Shown in pieces: positions 18,960 to 27,794 of a stretch of DNA of 64,000 bases (the stretch's first letter is position 1; every line of letters starts with the position of its first letter). The stretch spans positions 62,001 to 126,000 of the forward strand of contig CBDHDW010000004.1 of the NCBI GenBank assembly GCA_965261915.1. The letters are read 5' to 3'. Position numbers and translations under genes: made by a program. Origin of the DNA: JAIBDK01 sp965261915 (GTDB lineage Bacteria; Pseudomonadota; Gammaproteobacteria; Arenicellales; Poriferihabitantaceae). A model generated the notes under the pieces. That model was not told where the DNA came from. It was given only the letters and a program-made list of their open reading frames with translations, and made no database searches.

Positions 18960-20120
18960 CTACGTTTGATCGCGGCTGCGTGGTGTGATTGTGTAGTTCC
19001 ATTCTGGGTGGAAGGCATTCCCTTCGATGACGAGACTGTCCATTTCAGCGTTGGTGATTTTGACACCCTTCTCGTAAATACCTTCGTCAAGCGCGCATTC
19101 CACTTTCAGCCCGGCGTTCGTCGTCGTCGCCCCGATCAACTCGACGACTGCCATACGGCTAGACAGCGGCCGTCCGCGCCAGTTCTGTGTAGTGTGGCAA
19201 AACATCCGATGCTCAATGCGGTTCCACTTTGATGTGCCGGGCGGATAGTGATGGACGTGCAAGACAAGGTCGGTTTCGTCAGCAAACCTCTGCAGCTCTA
19301 CCTTCCATAACCGGACGCGCGCACCGTTCGATCCGCCGCAGTCAGCCGTTATTGTCAGCTCGCGCATGCCAGGATGGCGCTGCAGGCCCATGCGCTTCCG
19401 CCAAGTACGGATATTCCGCCAAGTACGGATAGAGTTGACGGCGAATGAAGCAGTGTCAGCGGTGACGCCGACGCTGACCCAGCCAGTATTGGTGCCAACG
19501 TCGTAGACACCGTAGGGCACCACTTTGCCGAGCTCCTTGTCGGGGAAATCATGTACATTGACGCAGGCGGGGTCGCCTTTCGGTCGATAGTCGCTGCCAC
19601 CGTTGCGGTAGTTGCCTATCAACTCCTTCTTCTTGGTGTCGACCGAGATGACAGGCTGCCCAGCCGCCTGCGCGTCCAACACGCTGGCGTTAATATGCTC
19701 GAACTGCGCGTCACGATCAGGGTGGTTGGTGCCATCGTGCGTTTTGCGGTTGACCTGCCGCGAGTATTCAAGCTTTGTTTCCAACAACTTGGCGACAGTA
19801 TTGGCACATACAGCATGGCCTGTTGCACACAGTGCCGCAGCCAGCTTGGCCGGGCTCTTCGACACCCATTTAAGGGGGCGTATAGGATCACCCATCGTCG
19901 CTGGCTCGGCGAGGCGCTGCAAGTCTGACACCAGCGTCACATCAAGGTCTGCGACCTCGCGTCGCCCTCCACCCTTGCGGCGCACTCGGCCATTGCCTGG
20001 CTCTGGAGTATCAAGATCATTGATGCCTCGCCCGATGGTGGAGCGCGCGAGACCAGTGATCTGCGCAACGGCCGCAAGACCGCCGCGCCCTGCCGCTCGG
20101 GTTTCTGCGGCGGCAAACAA
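18960..20120 (-). CDS. ISAzo13-family transposase
   Basis: DDE transposase with ISVDTKKKELIGNYRNGG (first Asp), LTITADCGGSNGARVRLW (second Asp) and KWNRIEHRMFCHTTQNWRGR (Glu). The frame is open upstream to about 20180, with typical N-terminal residues (IRQRWEVFGSKLGERGRRLF) but no start codon left. So the 5' end is cut by the junction near 20185. An 18-bp tandem duplication at 19386-19421 adds six residues (RTWRNI next to RTWRKR) between the first and second Asp. Activity is doubtful because of both changes. Confidence 0.85.
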   Translation of the reverse strand: MFAAAETRAAGRGGLAAVAQITGLARSTIGRGINDLDTPEPGNGRVRRKGGGRREVADLDVTLVSDLQRLAEPATMGDPIRPLKWVSKSPAKLAAALCATGHAVCANTVAKLLETKLEYSRQVNRKTHDGTNHPDRDAQFEHINASVLDAQAAGQPVISVDTKKKELIGNYRNGGSDYRPKGDPACVNVHDFPDKELGKVVPYGVYDVGTNTGWVSVGVTADTASFAVNSIRTWRNIRTWRKRMGLQRHPGMRELTITADCGGSNGARVRLWKVELQRFADETDLVLHVHHYPPGTSKWNRIEHRMFCHTTQNWRGRPLSSRMAVVELIGATTTNAGLKVECALDEGIYEKGVKITNAEMDSLVIEGNAFHPEWNYTITPRSRDQT

Positions 20121-20192
20121 ACGCCGACCACGTTCGCCAAGTTTCGAACCAAATACTTCCCATCGCTGCCTAATTTGTGCTGCCTAATTTGT

Positions 20193-20262
20193 TCTCGCTC
20201 TACCATGAATATCGACTATCATATTAAGAACGGCATGAGAATCTCATGGACCAGAGTCAAAC
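20193..20262 (+). repeat. Inverted copy of the ISNCY remnant end
   Basis: Seventy bases are the reverse complement of 17736-17806, from the shared GTCGGTTTGACTC at one edge to GAGCGAGAACAAATT at the other. The two copies bracket 2.4 kb that includes the Rpn remnant, the PD-(D/E)XK gene and ISAzo13. Inverted repeats of this kind could allow flipping of the bracketed segment. Confidence 0.7.
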
Positions 20263-20360
20263 CGACGCAGGGACAAAGGCTTCTGATTCACTTATTGTTG
20301 AATGTCTCCTAACTGCATAATCAGACGCTATAGGGCGTTTAGGAAATTTCGCACTTTTAG

Positions 20361-20505
20361 TCATAAAACCCCATATTGCTCGCGGATTTTACGGCCCGTC
20401 TCATTCATCAACAATCCATCGATAATGTAGGGGGCTTCGCTGACCGTTACCGAGATGTTTTGGGTGGCAAAGGGTCCGTACTGATCTCCTATGAGGGCGT
20501 TATCT
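20361..20505 (-). pseudogene. C-terminal end of a Tn3-family transposase
   Basis: The frame GDQYGPFATQNISVTVSEAP followed by YIIDGLLMNETGRKIREQYG matches the extreme C-terminus of Tn3-family TnpA, which reads V-DQY----------R-APYVLDGLL----. Only about 45 residues are left. It abuts the C-terminal part of the AAA-TOPRIM gene, and the joint is near 20500. Confidence 0.72.
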
Positions 20506-20786
20506 GAGGCAGGTGATGAGAGAGCATTTCCACCACTTCGGGAGCAGTGTTGTTGCGCAATGCTCTGGTCAGCCAACTTTCAAACTCCGACTGCCTGCAG
20601 GCCTTAAGTATCGACGAAGCGTGCGAAAGCAGGCCCTTGTTGTCATAGTGTGCAAGAAGCTTTGGTAAATCTCGTTCGGTTATCGCTTCATTGATCTGGT
20701 CTTCGATGCCCTGCGCAATAGAATTGATATCAAGGGCCACAGTGCGACTCTTATATTCTGTTTTGAGTATCCACTCATTGGTTCCA
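20489..20786 (-). pseudogene. C-terminal part of the AAA-TOPRIM protein, severed by IS200
   Basis: An open frame reads TNEWILKTEYKSRTVALDIN and a helical region (LPKLLAHYDNKGLLSHASSI, SEFESWLTRALRNNTAPEVV) and stops at 20489. It has no start of its own before a GTG at 20740. It lies just beyond the IS200 element on the same strand as the ATPase gene 21308-22666, so the two pieces form one gene of about 550 codons. That matches the usual size of AAA proteins with a DUF4435/TOPRIM domain. Its own end is cut by the Tn3 remnant. Confidence 0.68.
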
Positions 20787-20832
20787 ACCCCCCGTCTTCA
20801 GACGGGAGTGCTTTAGCACGAAAGAATCGGTT

Positions 20833-20902
20833 ATAGTCTTATCCTCCCTAAAAATGAGCCGCCGTAAGGAATAAGGCTCATTTTTAGGGAGGATAAGACT
20901 AT
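20833..20902 (+). promoter_or_regulatory. 28-bp perfect stem-loop covering the tnpA ribosome binding site
   Basis: Bases 20833-20860 and 20875-20902 are perfect inverted repeats around a 14-nt loop. The right arm contains AGGGAGGATAAG, the ribosome binding site, and reaches the A and T of the tnpA ATG. A transcript entering from outside would fold and hide the start site. IS200 elements are known to limit transposase translation by such a hairpin; 28 perfect pairs is unusually strong. Confidence 0.8.
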
Positions 20903-21317
20903 GCAATATGACACTGGGAAACACTGCGTTTTCTACCATCGCTATCACATCGTTTGGACAACAAAATATCGCTACAAGGTTCTGCGTGGGGCGGTTCAAT
21001 TGCGGGTGCGTGACATCATCAAACAAGTTTGCAGCGAGAAAGGCGTCGATATAATCACAGGCGTCCTTTCCAGCGACCACGTTCATATGTTTGTGTCCGT
21101 TCCGCCAAAACTGGCGATCAGTGACTTGGTGCGACTTATGAAAGGACGCTCATCCCACAAAGTCCAACGCGAGTTTACACACCTGAAGAAACGCTACTGG
21201 GGCTGTCACTTTTGGGGGCGTGGGTATTTTTCAACCACCAACGGTGTGATCACAGAAGACTTCGTACTTCAGTACCTGGAAAATCACATCCCTCATCCTA
21301 CCGACGCCAGTCGGTAG
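20901..21317 (+). CDS. tnpA: IS200-type Y1 transposase TnpA
   Basis: 138 residues, typical for the family. The HUH motif is HVHMFVSVPP near residue 54 and the catalytic Tyr is in VLQYLENHI near residue 126. TnpA cuts and rejoins single-stranded DNA at the element ends next to the hairpins. The stop codon falls within the right-end hairpin, so the coding region and the terminus overlap. Translation is probably limited by the 5' stem-loop. Confidence 0.93.
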   Translation: MQYDTGKHCVFYHRYHIVWTTKYRYKVLRGAVQLRVRDIIKQVCSEKGVDIITGVLSSDHVHMFVSVPPKLAISDLVRLMKGRSSHKVQREFTHLKKRYWGCHFWGRGYFSTTNGVITEDFVLQYLENHIPHPTDASR

Positions 21318-22666
21318 TGGTTGAGTTCATCGAGCGTTACTGCCGCACTCAGATCGATCTTTTTCAGTGTGCGATCTATGCGCCTTCTGCAATAACGCAC
21401 AACTACCTTTTCGACCTTCTCATCTGAATTGACTGCTCCAAAGACTGCATCGGACAGCCTTGAAAGGCGATCCGCGAGCTCCTCATTCTGATAACCTTCC
21501 GCGGCGGCAATGGCTTTACTGACGCCTGGCAGCAAGATTATGTTCTCGATCTCCGAAACAGGTAATGTCGCAATGCCAAGTTTTGCAAGATAGGTTTTGT
21601 CTGCAATCTCGTAATCGTCAGCGTCGACAATACCGGAGCAAGTGATACGGGTCAGTTCAGCATTTTTTCGCATGGTTACGACAGAATGGATGACCTCTGT
21701 GCAAGAGCTGCGTGGAATGACAGTCCATTCAGGGTAGCAACAACGATAGATCGCCATATCAAGACTTGTATGACCACCCTCGACGAAAAGTATTGGTCTC
21801 CGACTTCCGAGGATGAGCGTAGCAAGTTCTTCGTCAAACCCGGTATCTTCTGGAATATTTCCGATCTCCCAGAAAGGCGTGGGATCATAATCCCGTATCA
21901 CAAACTTCCGGGCGGTTCGTGCCGCCGCAAACTCAAGGTCATGTGTGATGAATACGAAAGCGCAATCTGGCCTTACCGCTTCCAGTTCATCCCACAGCTT
22001 AGACATGATTGAACGATGCACATGCAGTTCGGGCTCATCAATAATTAAGATAGTGCTTTCACCCGCGACCAATACTTGCCCAATCATGTAGAAGATTGCA
22101 CGCTCCCCATCGCTCATTTCAGAGGCATTGTAGGTGTTATCTGACCCCGGCACTGATACGAGGATATTATCGCCTGTTATGTGAAGTTGTCTGTGAGGTA
22201 AAAGTTTTACCCAAATATCATTCAGTCGCTGTAATTTAGTAAACTGGTATTCGCCATCAGGAGTATCTGTGCGTGGATTGTTTTGCTCATGTGTCTTCAG
22301 CGCAGTATTTGATTGATCAGCGAACAATGCTTGTATGAGAAAATCGAAATCATTCAGCAACCAAACAGCCCCTTTGGAACGCCAACGTTGGCCAATCCGG
22401 TGCCCAACTTGAGCATCTTCTGCCGGATGTCCTGTCTGAAGCCCCATAAGCGCTTGTTTCTCACTGATTTTAGCCACACTTGGATTGAGACTCAGTGCCC
22501 TGTGTGCGGATATTCTGTGTGCACTCAATCCGAGGGCATTCTCAATATGAACCGCTAGACGGGTTTTTCCGCCTCCATTCGCACCAACAAATATGATTGA
22601 TTCGCCGCTTTCTAGTGAAATGCTCATGTTCTCTTGGGGGGTAGGAATGGAAAACTGAAAGGTCAA
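21308..22666 (-). pseudogene. AAA ATPase with TOPRIM/DUF4435-type domain, interrupted by IS200
   Basis: The N-terminal ATPase has Walker A FVGANGGGKTRLAVHIENAL, signature NASEMSDGERAIFYMIGQ and Walker B ILIIDEPELHVHR, as in OLD/RecF-like AAA proteins. The second half (ILFVEGGHTSLDMAIYRCCY, IVDADDYEIADKTYL) looks like a TOPRIM-like DUF4435 domain: Glu after a strand, then a DxD. Such proteins occur in anti-phage loci. The reading frame runs into IS200 at about 21315, and codons for the last 100 residues lie beyond it at 20489-20786. A truncated 450-residue product may still be made. Function unproven. Confidence 0.75.
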
Positions 22667-22850
22667 ATAATTATATCCTGTAATATTTTCTTTGGCTTAC
22701 GCTACGAGTTCTGCTCGACTTGCTCAACTGGTATTCTCAATATGGGGTCTGTTCAGGCTGGGGGCGGAATCGTATCATAAGCCACTTGATCATAATTTTG
22801 GCCACCTGTATCGTAAGTTTCGCAAATAATTACGGACAGGTCCAAAGATA
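22667..22850. other. Gap between the AAA-TOPRIM gene and the TRAP operon
   Basis: No open frame with recognisable content. It holds the promoter of the AAA gene and the end of the TRAP operon; no convincing terminator hairpin with a U-run was found. Confidence 0.3.
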
Positions 22851-25502
22851 TTAGAAATTTAGATTTATGTCTCTATGGTCCGAAATGCAGCTTGTTATAG
22901 CAATTGCTTGTTCTCTGGGTAACTTCTCAAGACTACGCAATCCAATCGTTGTACGAATTGATTTTTCATAACTTGCAAAAGGTTCAGTTAAATCGGCTAT
23001 CGCTTTCAGGCGCCATTTTAGATCGGATTCTAAATTCTGCATAGCGTTCGCAATTGATTTATCAACTTTGTTCTGATTTGGTGAGCTACGTTTCAATTCT
23101 CGTCTTGCCTCCGTTAAGTATGAAGCAACTTTCTTTGCGCCAGGAACTCTATTGAATGCACTAATCTCGGCTTTAACCCTATCTGTTAAGACATCACCTT
23201 GAAGACCTTCCATATCAATTTTCAGAACTTCTAAATTACCTTTTAATGTCGCAAGCGAATCTGTCGCCTTAAGGATTTCTTCGAACTCTTGAATTGGTTG
23301 ATATCCCGCATCAACAGCACGCCTATATTGCATCTTCGCTTTTTTATTCTCAGATTTTGCTTCTATATAAACTTGATAATGCTCGCTCCATTCTTCGGGA
23401 ATACTTTCGTTCAGAGTGATAATCAGTTCCTTCATACTTCCTATATTATGATTTAGATCGGCAACCGAGTGATTATTTGACAGCGCTTCTTTGTGTTCTT
23501 TCTCCAGTTTTTGTATTTTCTTTTCCGTACGTCGTACTTCCCGTTCGATATTGCGCACTTGGTTATGTAGTGGCCGATAAGAGACTTCTAATTTTTCCAA
23601 AATAGCTTCGGTTTTCTCGATCTCTGAAAATAATTCAAATGAAGCATTGGCATTTTCAAAACTAGCAATAAGACTGTTTTGGAGGGGGGCGGGCAAATTA
23701 CTGATGTCGGCCTTTTGTATCTTACTAATTGCACCCCGGATCACATCCGAATTTCCTGCATACTCAATACCAATGTACTGTTCAATGCAGTGTTGTAGGC
23801 GTGGGTTGCGTGGTGGTGGAGCCGTTTCTGCCGTCAGCGCCGCACGCGTTGGCACATAGTTTACCAAACTGGGATAAGCCCCAACTATCACAAGTGCAAA
23901 AAGCTGGATTAAAATAAACGGAATAACACCCTTGTATATATGAGTAGTCTTAATCGATGGCGGGGCTACACCACGCAAATAAAACAACGCAAAACCAAAC
24001 GGTGGCGTTAAAAATGACGTTTGCATATTAAGGCCGATCATTACTCCAAGCCAAACAGCGGATACATTTGCCGAAGGGTCGGAAAGTAATATCGGTGCCA
24101 CAATGGGGACAACAACGATAGCTATCTCAATAAAGTCTAGGAAAAAGCCGAGCAGAAAAATAACGGCCATAACGATTACAAATTTGGTCCAAAAGCCACC
24201 GGGTAGGCCATTTAGGAAATTACGGATTAATTCTTCTCCCCCAAATGCCCGAAAAGCTGCCGTCAACATCGCGGCCCCAAGAAGAATAATAAAGACGAAC
24301 GACGTCGTTTTTGCAGTTTCAAGCATCACACTATACAAAGTGTTGTCCACAACATAAGTGCGCCATGTGCTCCATACGATCGCAACAACTATGCCGCCGA
24401 CCGCCAAAGTAGCCAATGCAATCCCTACCCGATCCGAATAAGAGTTAATATTCTGTACGTTTGTATCGAAATTTGTAAGCACCCACGCGAGCGACAGGAT
24501 TGAAACTATAACTATAGCAACAGGCAAATAAGTTGTCCTTCTACCTTCAGCTAAGCGATACCCTGCCATTATCGTTGCTCCCGCCGCTCCAATTGCACCG
24601 GCTTGGTTTACAGTTGCAACACCGCTTACAATTGACCCTAGAACAAGAAGAATAAGTGCTAATGGGGGGATCAACGCCAAAAGAAGCCGTTTTACGAAAT
24701 CCCTGTCAAAACCATTTTCAGAGGGAACAGGTGGTGCATCCTTAGGACGTAAAAGTGCAAACCCTAGAATGTAAATTATATACAGGCCGACCAAAAGAAG
24801 CCCAGGAACTATGGCACCTTGAAACATATCACCAGCACTCGTTGATCCAACACTGAATTCAGAGGGCATAGAAAATTCGCCAGTTGCCTGCTTATAAAGC
24901 GTCTTTCTAGCTGTATCAGCTTGATCCACTGCACTGGATAATTGATCAGCTAAAATAATCAGAACAATTGAAGGGGGGATTATCTGCCCCAAAGTGCCGG
25001 ACGCTGAGATAGCACCAGTAGCCAAGGGCATTGAATAATTTCGTGCCTGCATTGCTGGCAATGAAATCAAACCCATTGCTACGACAGTTGCGCCAACTAT
25101 ACCAGTAGTAGCAGCTAACAAGGCGCCGACTACTACAACAGAAATTCCTAACCCGCCAGGAATTGGGCCAAATAATTGAGCCATAGCAATCAATAGGTCT
25201 TCAGCAATTTTTGATCGTTGCAGCATAATTCCCATAAATATAAACAATGGGATAGCAATAAGCGTGTCTCGATCTGGCTCCCAATACACCCCCCTCAGGT
25301 TTGTTACACCCGCGCTAAGCCACGAATAAGGGCCACCATGAGAAAAAAAAGCGTCCACGTCACCTTCGAAAACAAACCCCGCACCTGCCGCCAATGACAC
25401 TGTCAGTATTGCAGAGCCAGGCAAAGCAAAAGCAACGGGAAATCCCGAACCTAACGCGAACGCCATCAACAGGACTAATAGGAATAAGAAAAATAGTTCC
25501 AT
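22851..25502 (-). CDS. dctM: TRAP transporter large permease (DctM) with a long coiled-coil C-terminus
   Basis: 883 residues. The first 550 are the DctM-type ion-coupled permease with about 12-14 hydrophobic segments, starting MELFFLFLLVLLMAFALGSG and including IPLFIFMGIMLQRS, GTLGQIIPPSIVLIILADQL and FLLGFFLDFIEIAIVVVPIV. Usual DctM proteins stop at 430-620 residues. After VNYVPTRAALTAE there are 330 hydrophilic residues with strong coiled-coil character (VRNIEREVRRTEKKIQKLEK). The role of this extension is unknown. It is the last gene of the mat operon, 21 nt after dctQ. Confidence 0.88.
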   Translation of the reverse strand: MELFFLFLLVLLMAFALGSGFPVAFALPGSAILTVSLAAGAGFVFEGDVDAFFSHGGPYSWLSAGVTNLRGVYWEPDRDTLIAIPLFIFMGIMLQRSKIAEDLLIAMAQLFGPIPGGLGISVVVVGALLAATTGIVGATVVAMGLISLPAMQARNYSMPLATGAISASGTLGQIIPPSIVLIILADQLSSAVDQADTARKTLYKQATGEFSMPSEFSVGSTSAGDMFQGAIVPGLLLVGLYIIYILGFALLRPKDAPPVPSENGFDRDFVKRLLLALIPPLALILLVLGSIVSGVATVNQAGAIGAAGATIMAGYRLAEGRRTTYLPVAIVIVSILSLAWVLTNFDTNVQNINSYSDRVGIALATLAVGGIVVAIVWSTWRTYVVDNTLYSVMLETAKTTSFVFIILLGAAMLTAAFRAFGGEELIRNFLNGLPGGFWTKFVIVMAVIFLLGFFLDFIEIAIVVVPIVAPILLSDPSANVSAVWLGVMIGLNMQTSFLTPPFGFALFYLRGVAPPSIKTTHIYKGVIPFILIQLFALVIVGAYPSLVNYVPTRAALTAETAPPPRNPRLQHCIEQYIGIEYAGNSDVIRGAISKIQKADISNLPAPLQNSLIASFENANASFELFSEIEKTEAILEKLEVSYRPLHNQVRNIEREVRRTEKKIQKLEKEHKEALSNNHSVADLNHNIGSMKELIITLNESIPEEWSEHYQVYIEAKSENKKAKMQYRRAVDAGYQPIQEFEEILKATDSLATLKGNLEVLKIDMEGLQGDVLTDRVKAEISAFNRVPGAKKVASYLTEARRELKRSSPNQNKVDKSIANAMQNLESDLKWRLKAIADLTEPFASYEKSIRTTIGLRSLEKLPREQAIAITSCISDHRDINLNF

Positions 25503-25523
25503 AGGGAGAGAAATCCTGTTTAG

Positions 25524-26513
25524 TTAGTGTGTTATCATTTCGGGAGAATTCCCCGATTGACTTAAAATATCTGCAATTGCATTGAAGAACATTGCTACAA
25601 ATTGGATCAACATGGTGACGGCAAAAACACCTAAAAACCCAGCCATCATATATTTTGTGTACATTCCAAAACCAGACGGTGTTATTTCAAAAATCAGAAT
25701 TGGGCCGTTAATGGTGCTCGCTTTGCCACCCATACCAATTAGAATAATTGTCCAACAAAACACCATTCCAAATAATATTGACCCCATAGCATTGGAAATG
25801 CCTTTGTTTCTTTTTTTGAACCCTGCATATATTATGTCGACGCGCACATGTGCATCATCAAGCAAAGTATATGCACTAGAAAAAAGGAAAAGGGCCGCGT
25901 ACCAAAACCTAACTAAATCCGCCATTAATGGCTGTTCATACGAATACACAAATCGTGAAAAAACTATAACCAACTCAGCAGCAACAACCAAAAGTGTTAA
26001 CCAAATAAAACCAAGCGTTTTCGTAAAATACCCCACAATAATTGACATCAAGAATATTGGCGCGTGTAGGTAAACAGCACGGAACTGGGATTTACCTAAC
26101 GATTTTGATAAGCCTTCCAAACCGAAGGCGTCAAACATACCTTGTATACGCATAAAAGAAACAGAAGCATCAACAAGACCAACGAATAGAACAAACCAAA
26201 ATGCTACCCTAATTAGGAACGAATTAAGGTCTATTAAGTTTGTAGCCGAGCTCCTCAAATTATCAATTCGCCCTACAGCCATTAATATTATAACTCCAAG
26301 TATACAGTTAAGATATAATGCAAATTGAAGCGATCCACGCTTTGTATTTACATCAGAAATCAAAGGTAACTGTGCGCCCGGCCATTCGAACCAATTAGTC
26401 AATATTGTATTAATTACAAAGGCCAAAAGTACGGCGATGACAGACCAACCTAGCATTAGTGCTATACGAGAATATACGCCTACAATAACGTCAGGATGCT
26501 CTATTTCTTCCAT
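25524..26513 (-). CDS. dctQ: TRAP transporter small permease (DctQ), enlarged
   Basis: 329 residues, about twice the common DctQ length, with seven or more hydrophobic segments. The conserved part includes LVRFWYAALFLFSSAYTLLD and DDAHVRVDIIYAGFKKRNKG, the typical DctQ sequence between helices 2 and 3. Large DctQ proteins are known with TakP-type binding proteins. It forms the membrane complex with DctM. It lies downstream of dctP and an intergenic hairpin. Confidence 0.87.
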   Translation of the reverse strand: MEEIEHPDVIVGVYSRIALMLGWSVIAVLLAFVINTILTNWFEWPGAQLPLISDVNTKRGSLQFALYLNCILGVIILMAVGRIDNLRSSATNLIDLNSFLIRVAFWFVLFVGLVDASVSFMRIQGMFDAFGLEGLSKSLGKSQFRAVYLHAPIFLMSIIVGYFTKTLGFIWLTLLVVAAELVIVFSRFVYSYEQPLMADLVRFWYAALFLFSSAYTLLDDAHVRVDIIYAGFKKRNKGISNAMGSILFGMVFCWTIILIGMGGKASTINGPILIFEITPSGFGMYTKYMMAGFLGVFAVTMLIQFVAMFFNAIADILSQSGNSPEMITH

Positions 26514-26542
26514 AATCTATCTTGTCCTTTAGTCTCAAAATA

Positions 26543-26569
26543 GCGGAGCGTTATTTAATAACGCTCCGC
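26543..26569 (-). terminator. Intra-operon hairpin between dctP and dctQ
   Basis: GCGGAGCGTTATT and its complement form a 13-bp stem around a single central base just downstream of the dctP stop. The following bases on the minus strand are TATTTTG, a weak U-run. Such structures protect the binding-protein mRNA and reduce read-through, so that much more DctP than permease is made. Confidence 0.7.
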
Positions 26570-26576
26570 ATTTGTT

Positions 26577-27671
26577 TTATGGGTTCAAAACTCTTTGACG
26601 TTTTTGAACATAAGCTGCATCTGATAACGCAGTCCAATCACCAATTTCTTTTCGCGCCTTTAAGAAACTATCGAAGATACGTTTAGACAAATCGCTATGA
26701 TCACGCGCTTCTTCGATCACTTCTGCTGCTGCTGCACCAAAACTATCGTAGATATCATCATTAAACTCACGCAATTGAACGCCGTTTTCATTGACTAACT
26801 TGTTCAAATACAAACCATTGTTGGCATTTGTCTCCGCCATTTGACGCGCATTCTCTTCATTACAGGCTGCTTCAATAATTGCTTGATGCGTTTTTGAAAG
26901 ACCGCCCCACCATGAAGCATTCATGCCCATTGATAACTGCGAACCAGGTTCATGCATACCAGGCCAGTAGTAATATTTAGCAGCCTCATAGAATTTCATG
27001 AAATAATCATTATATGGGCCAACCCATTCTGTTGCATCAATCGCGCCGGAAACCAAGTTTTCATAAATTTGAGACCCAGGCAGTGTTACAGGTGCAGCGC
27101 CCAATTTGGACATCACATCACTCGCAAGACCAGGAATGCGCATTTTAAGGCCCTTCAAATCATCTACAGAGTTGATTTCCTTATTAAACCAACCACCCAT
27201 TTGCGTACCTGTATTACCACATGCGAAAGCTTTTAAGCCAAATTCTCCAGAGAGCTCATCCCACAATTCTTGACCTCCTGCATATTTGGTCCAAGCATCC
27301 ATTTCTGTATAGGTTAAGCCAAAGGGAACACCTGTAAATGCGGCTAAGCCAGGATGTTTGCCCTTCCAATAATATTCCGCAGCAATGTATGCTTGTGAGT
27401 CACCAGAAGCCGCGCTGTCGAAAGTATCAAAATATCCGACCTTTTCACCACCGGCAAAGTACTGGACGTCGATTTGCCCTTCTGTCAGCTCACCAATCCG
27501 TGCAACAAGACGTTGAGCGCTGGTTCCCAAGCCTGGAAAGTCGCGTGGAAATGAGCCTACTATGGTCATTTCGATTTTTGATTGTGCATTTGCGGGTGCA
27601 GCCAATGCTGTAGTTGTTACAGCAGCACTGGCCCCCAGTGTTGAATTCTTAAGAAAAGAACGACGGTCCAT
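26577..27671 (-). CDS. dctP: TRAP substrate-binding protein (DctP/TakP type)
   Basis: 364 residues from MDRRSFLKNSTLGASAA, a Tat-type signal ending near PANAQS; GGAGGAAAT lies 8 nt upstream, which decides this start over one 15 codons earlier. The mature protein has GEKVGYFDTFDSAASGD, the carboxylate-binding region LKGLKMRIPGLASDV (Arg) and AIDATEWVGPYNDY, all typical of TRAP binding proteins that bind keto or dicarboxylic acids. Given matA and matB in the same operon, malonate or a malonate derivative is the likely ligand; this is inferred. Confidence 0.9.
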   Translation of the reverse strand: MDRRSFLKNSTLGASAAVTTTALAAPANAQSKIEMTIVGSFPRDFPGLGTSAQRLVARIGELTEGQIDVQYFAGGEKVGYFDTFDSAASGDSQAYIAAEYYWKGKHPGLAAFTGVPFGLTYTEMDAWTKYAGGQELWDELSGEFGLKAFACGNTGTQMGGWFNKEINSVDDLKGLKMRIPGLASDVMSKLGAAPVTLPGSQIYENLVSGAIDATEWVGPYNDYFMKFYEAAKYYYWPGMHEPGSQLSMGMNASWWGGLSKTHQAIIEAACNEENARQMAETNANNGLYLNKLVNENGVQLREFNDDIYDSFGAAAAEVIEEARDHSDLSKRIFDSFLKARKEIGDWTALSDAAYVQKRQRVLNP

Positions 27672-27794
27672 TTCTGATTTCCTCCATGTTGTATAGTGCA
27701 TTATTTTGAGTTGCACTTTTAAATTTAGGCCATCTTAAGAATGGATATTATCCACGTAGCCACAAGGTTGGCCTTTTAATCCCTGCGGTAATAT

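Larger units (their letters stand above)
20787..21322 (+). mobile_element. IS200/IS605-type element (tnpA only)
   Basis: A 0.54-kb single-gene element with the subterminal hairpins used by Y1 transposases: CCCGTCTTCAGACGGG at 20791-20806 on the left, CTACCGACGCCAGTCGGTAG at 21298-21317 on the right. No target duplication is expected. It looks intact and interrupts an AAA-TOPRIM gene on the opposite strand. Confidence 0.88.

Noticed and set aside
19551..20187. Long plus-strand frames opposite the ISAzo13 transposase
   Set aside because: The minus-strand transposase has all DDE motifs; the plus-strand frames are shadows.
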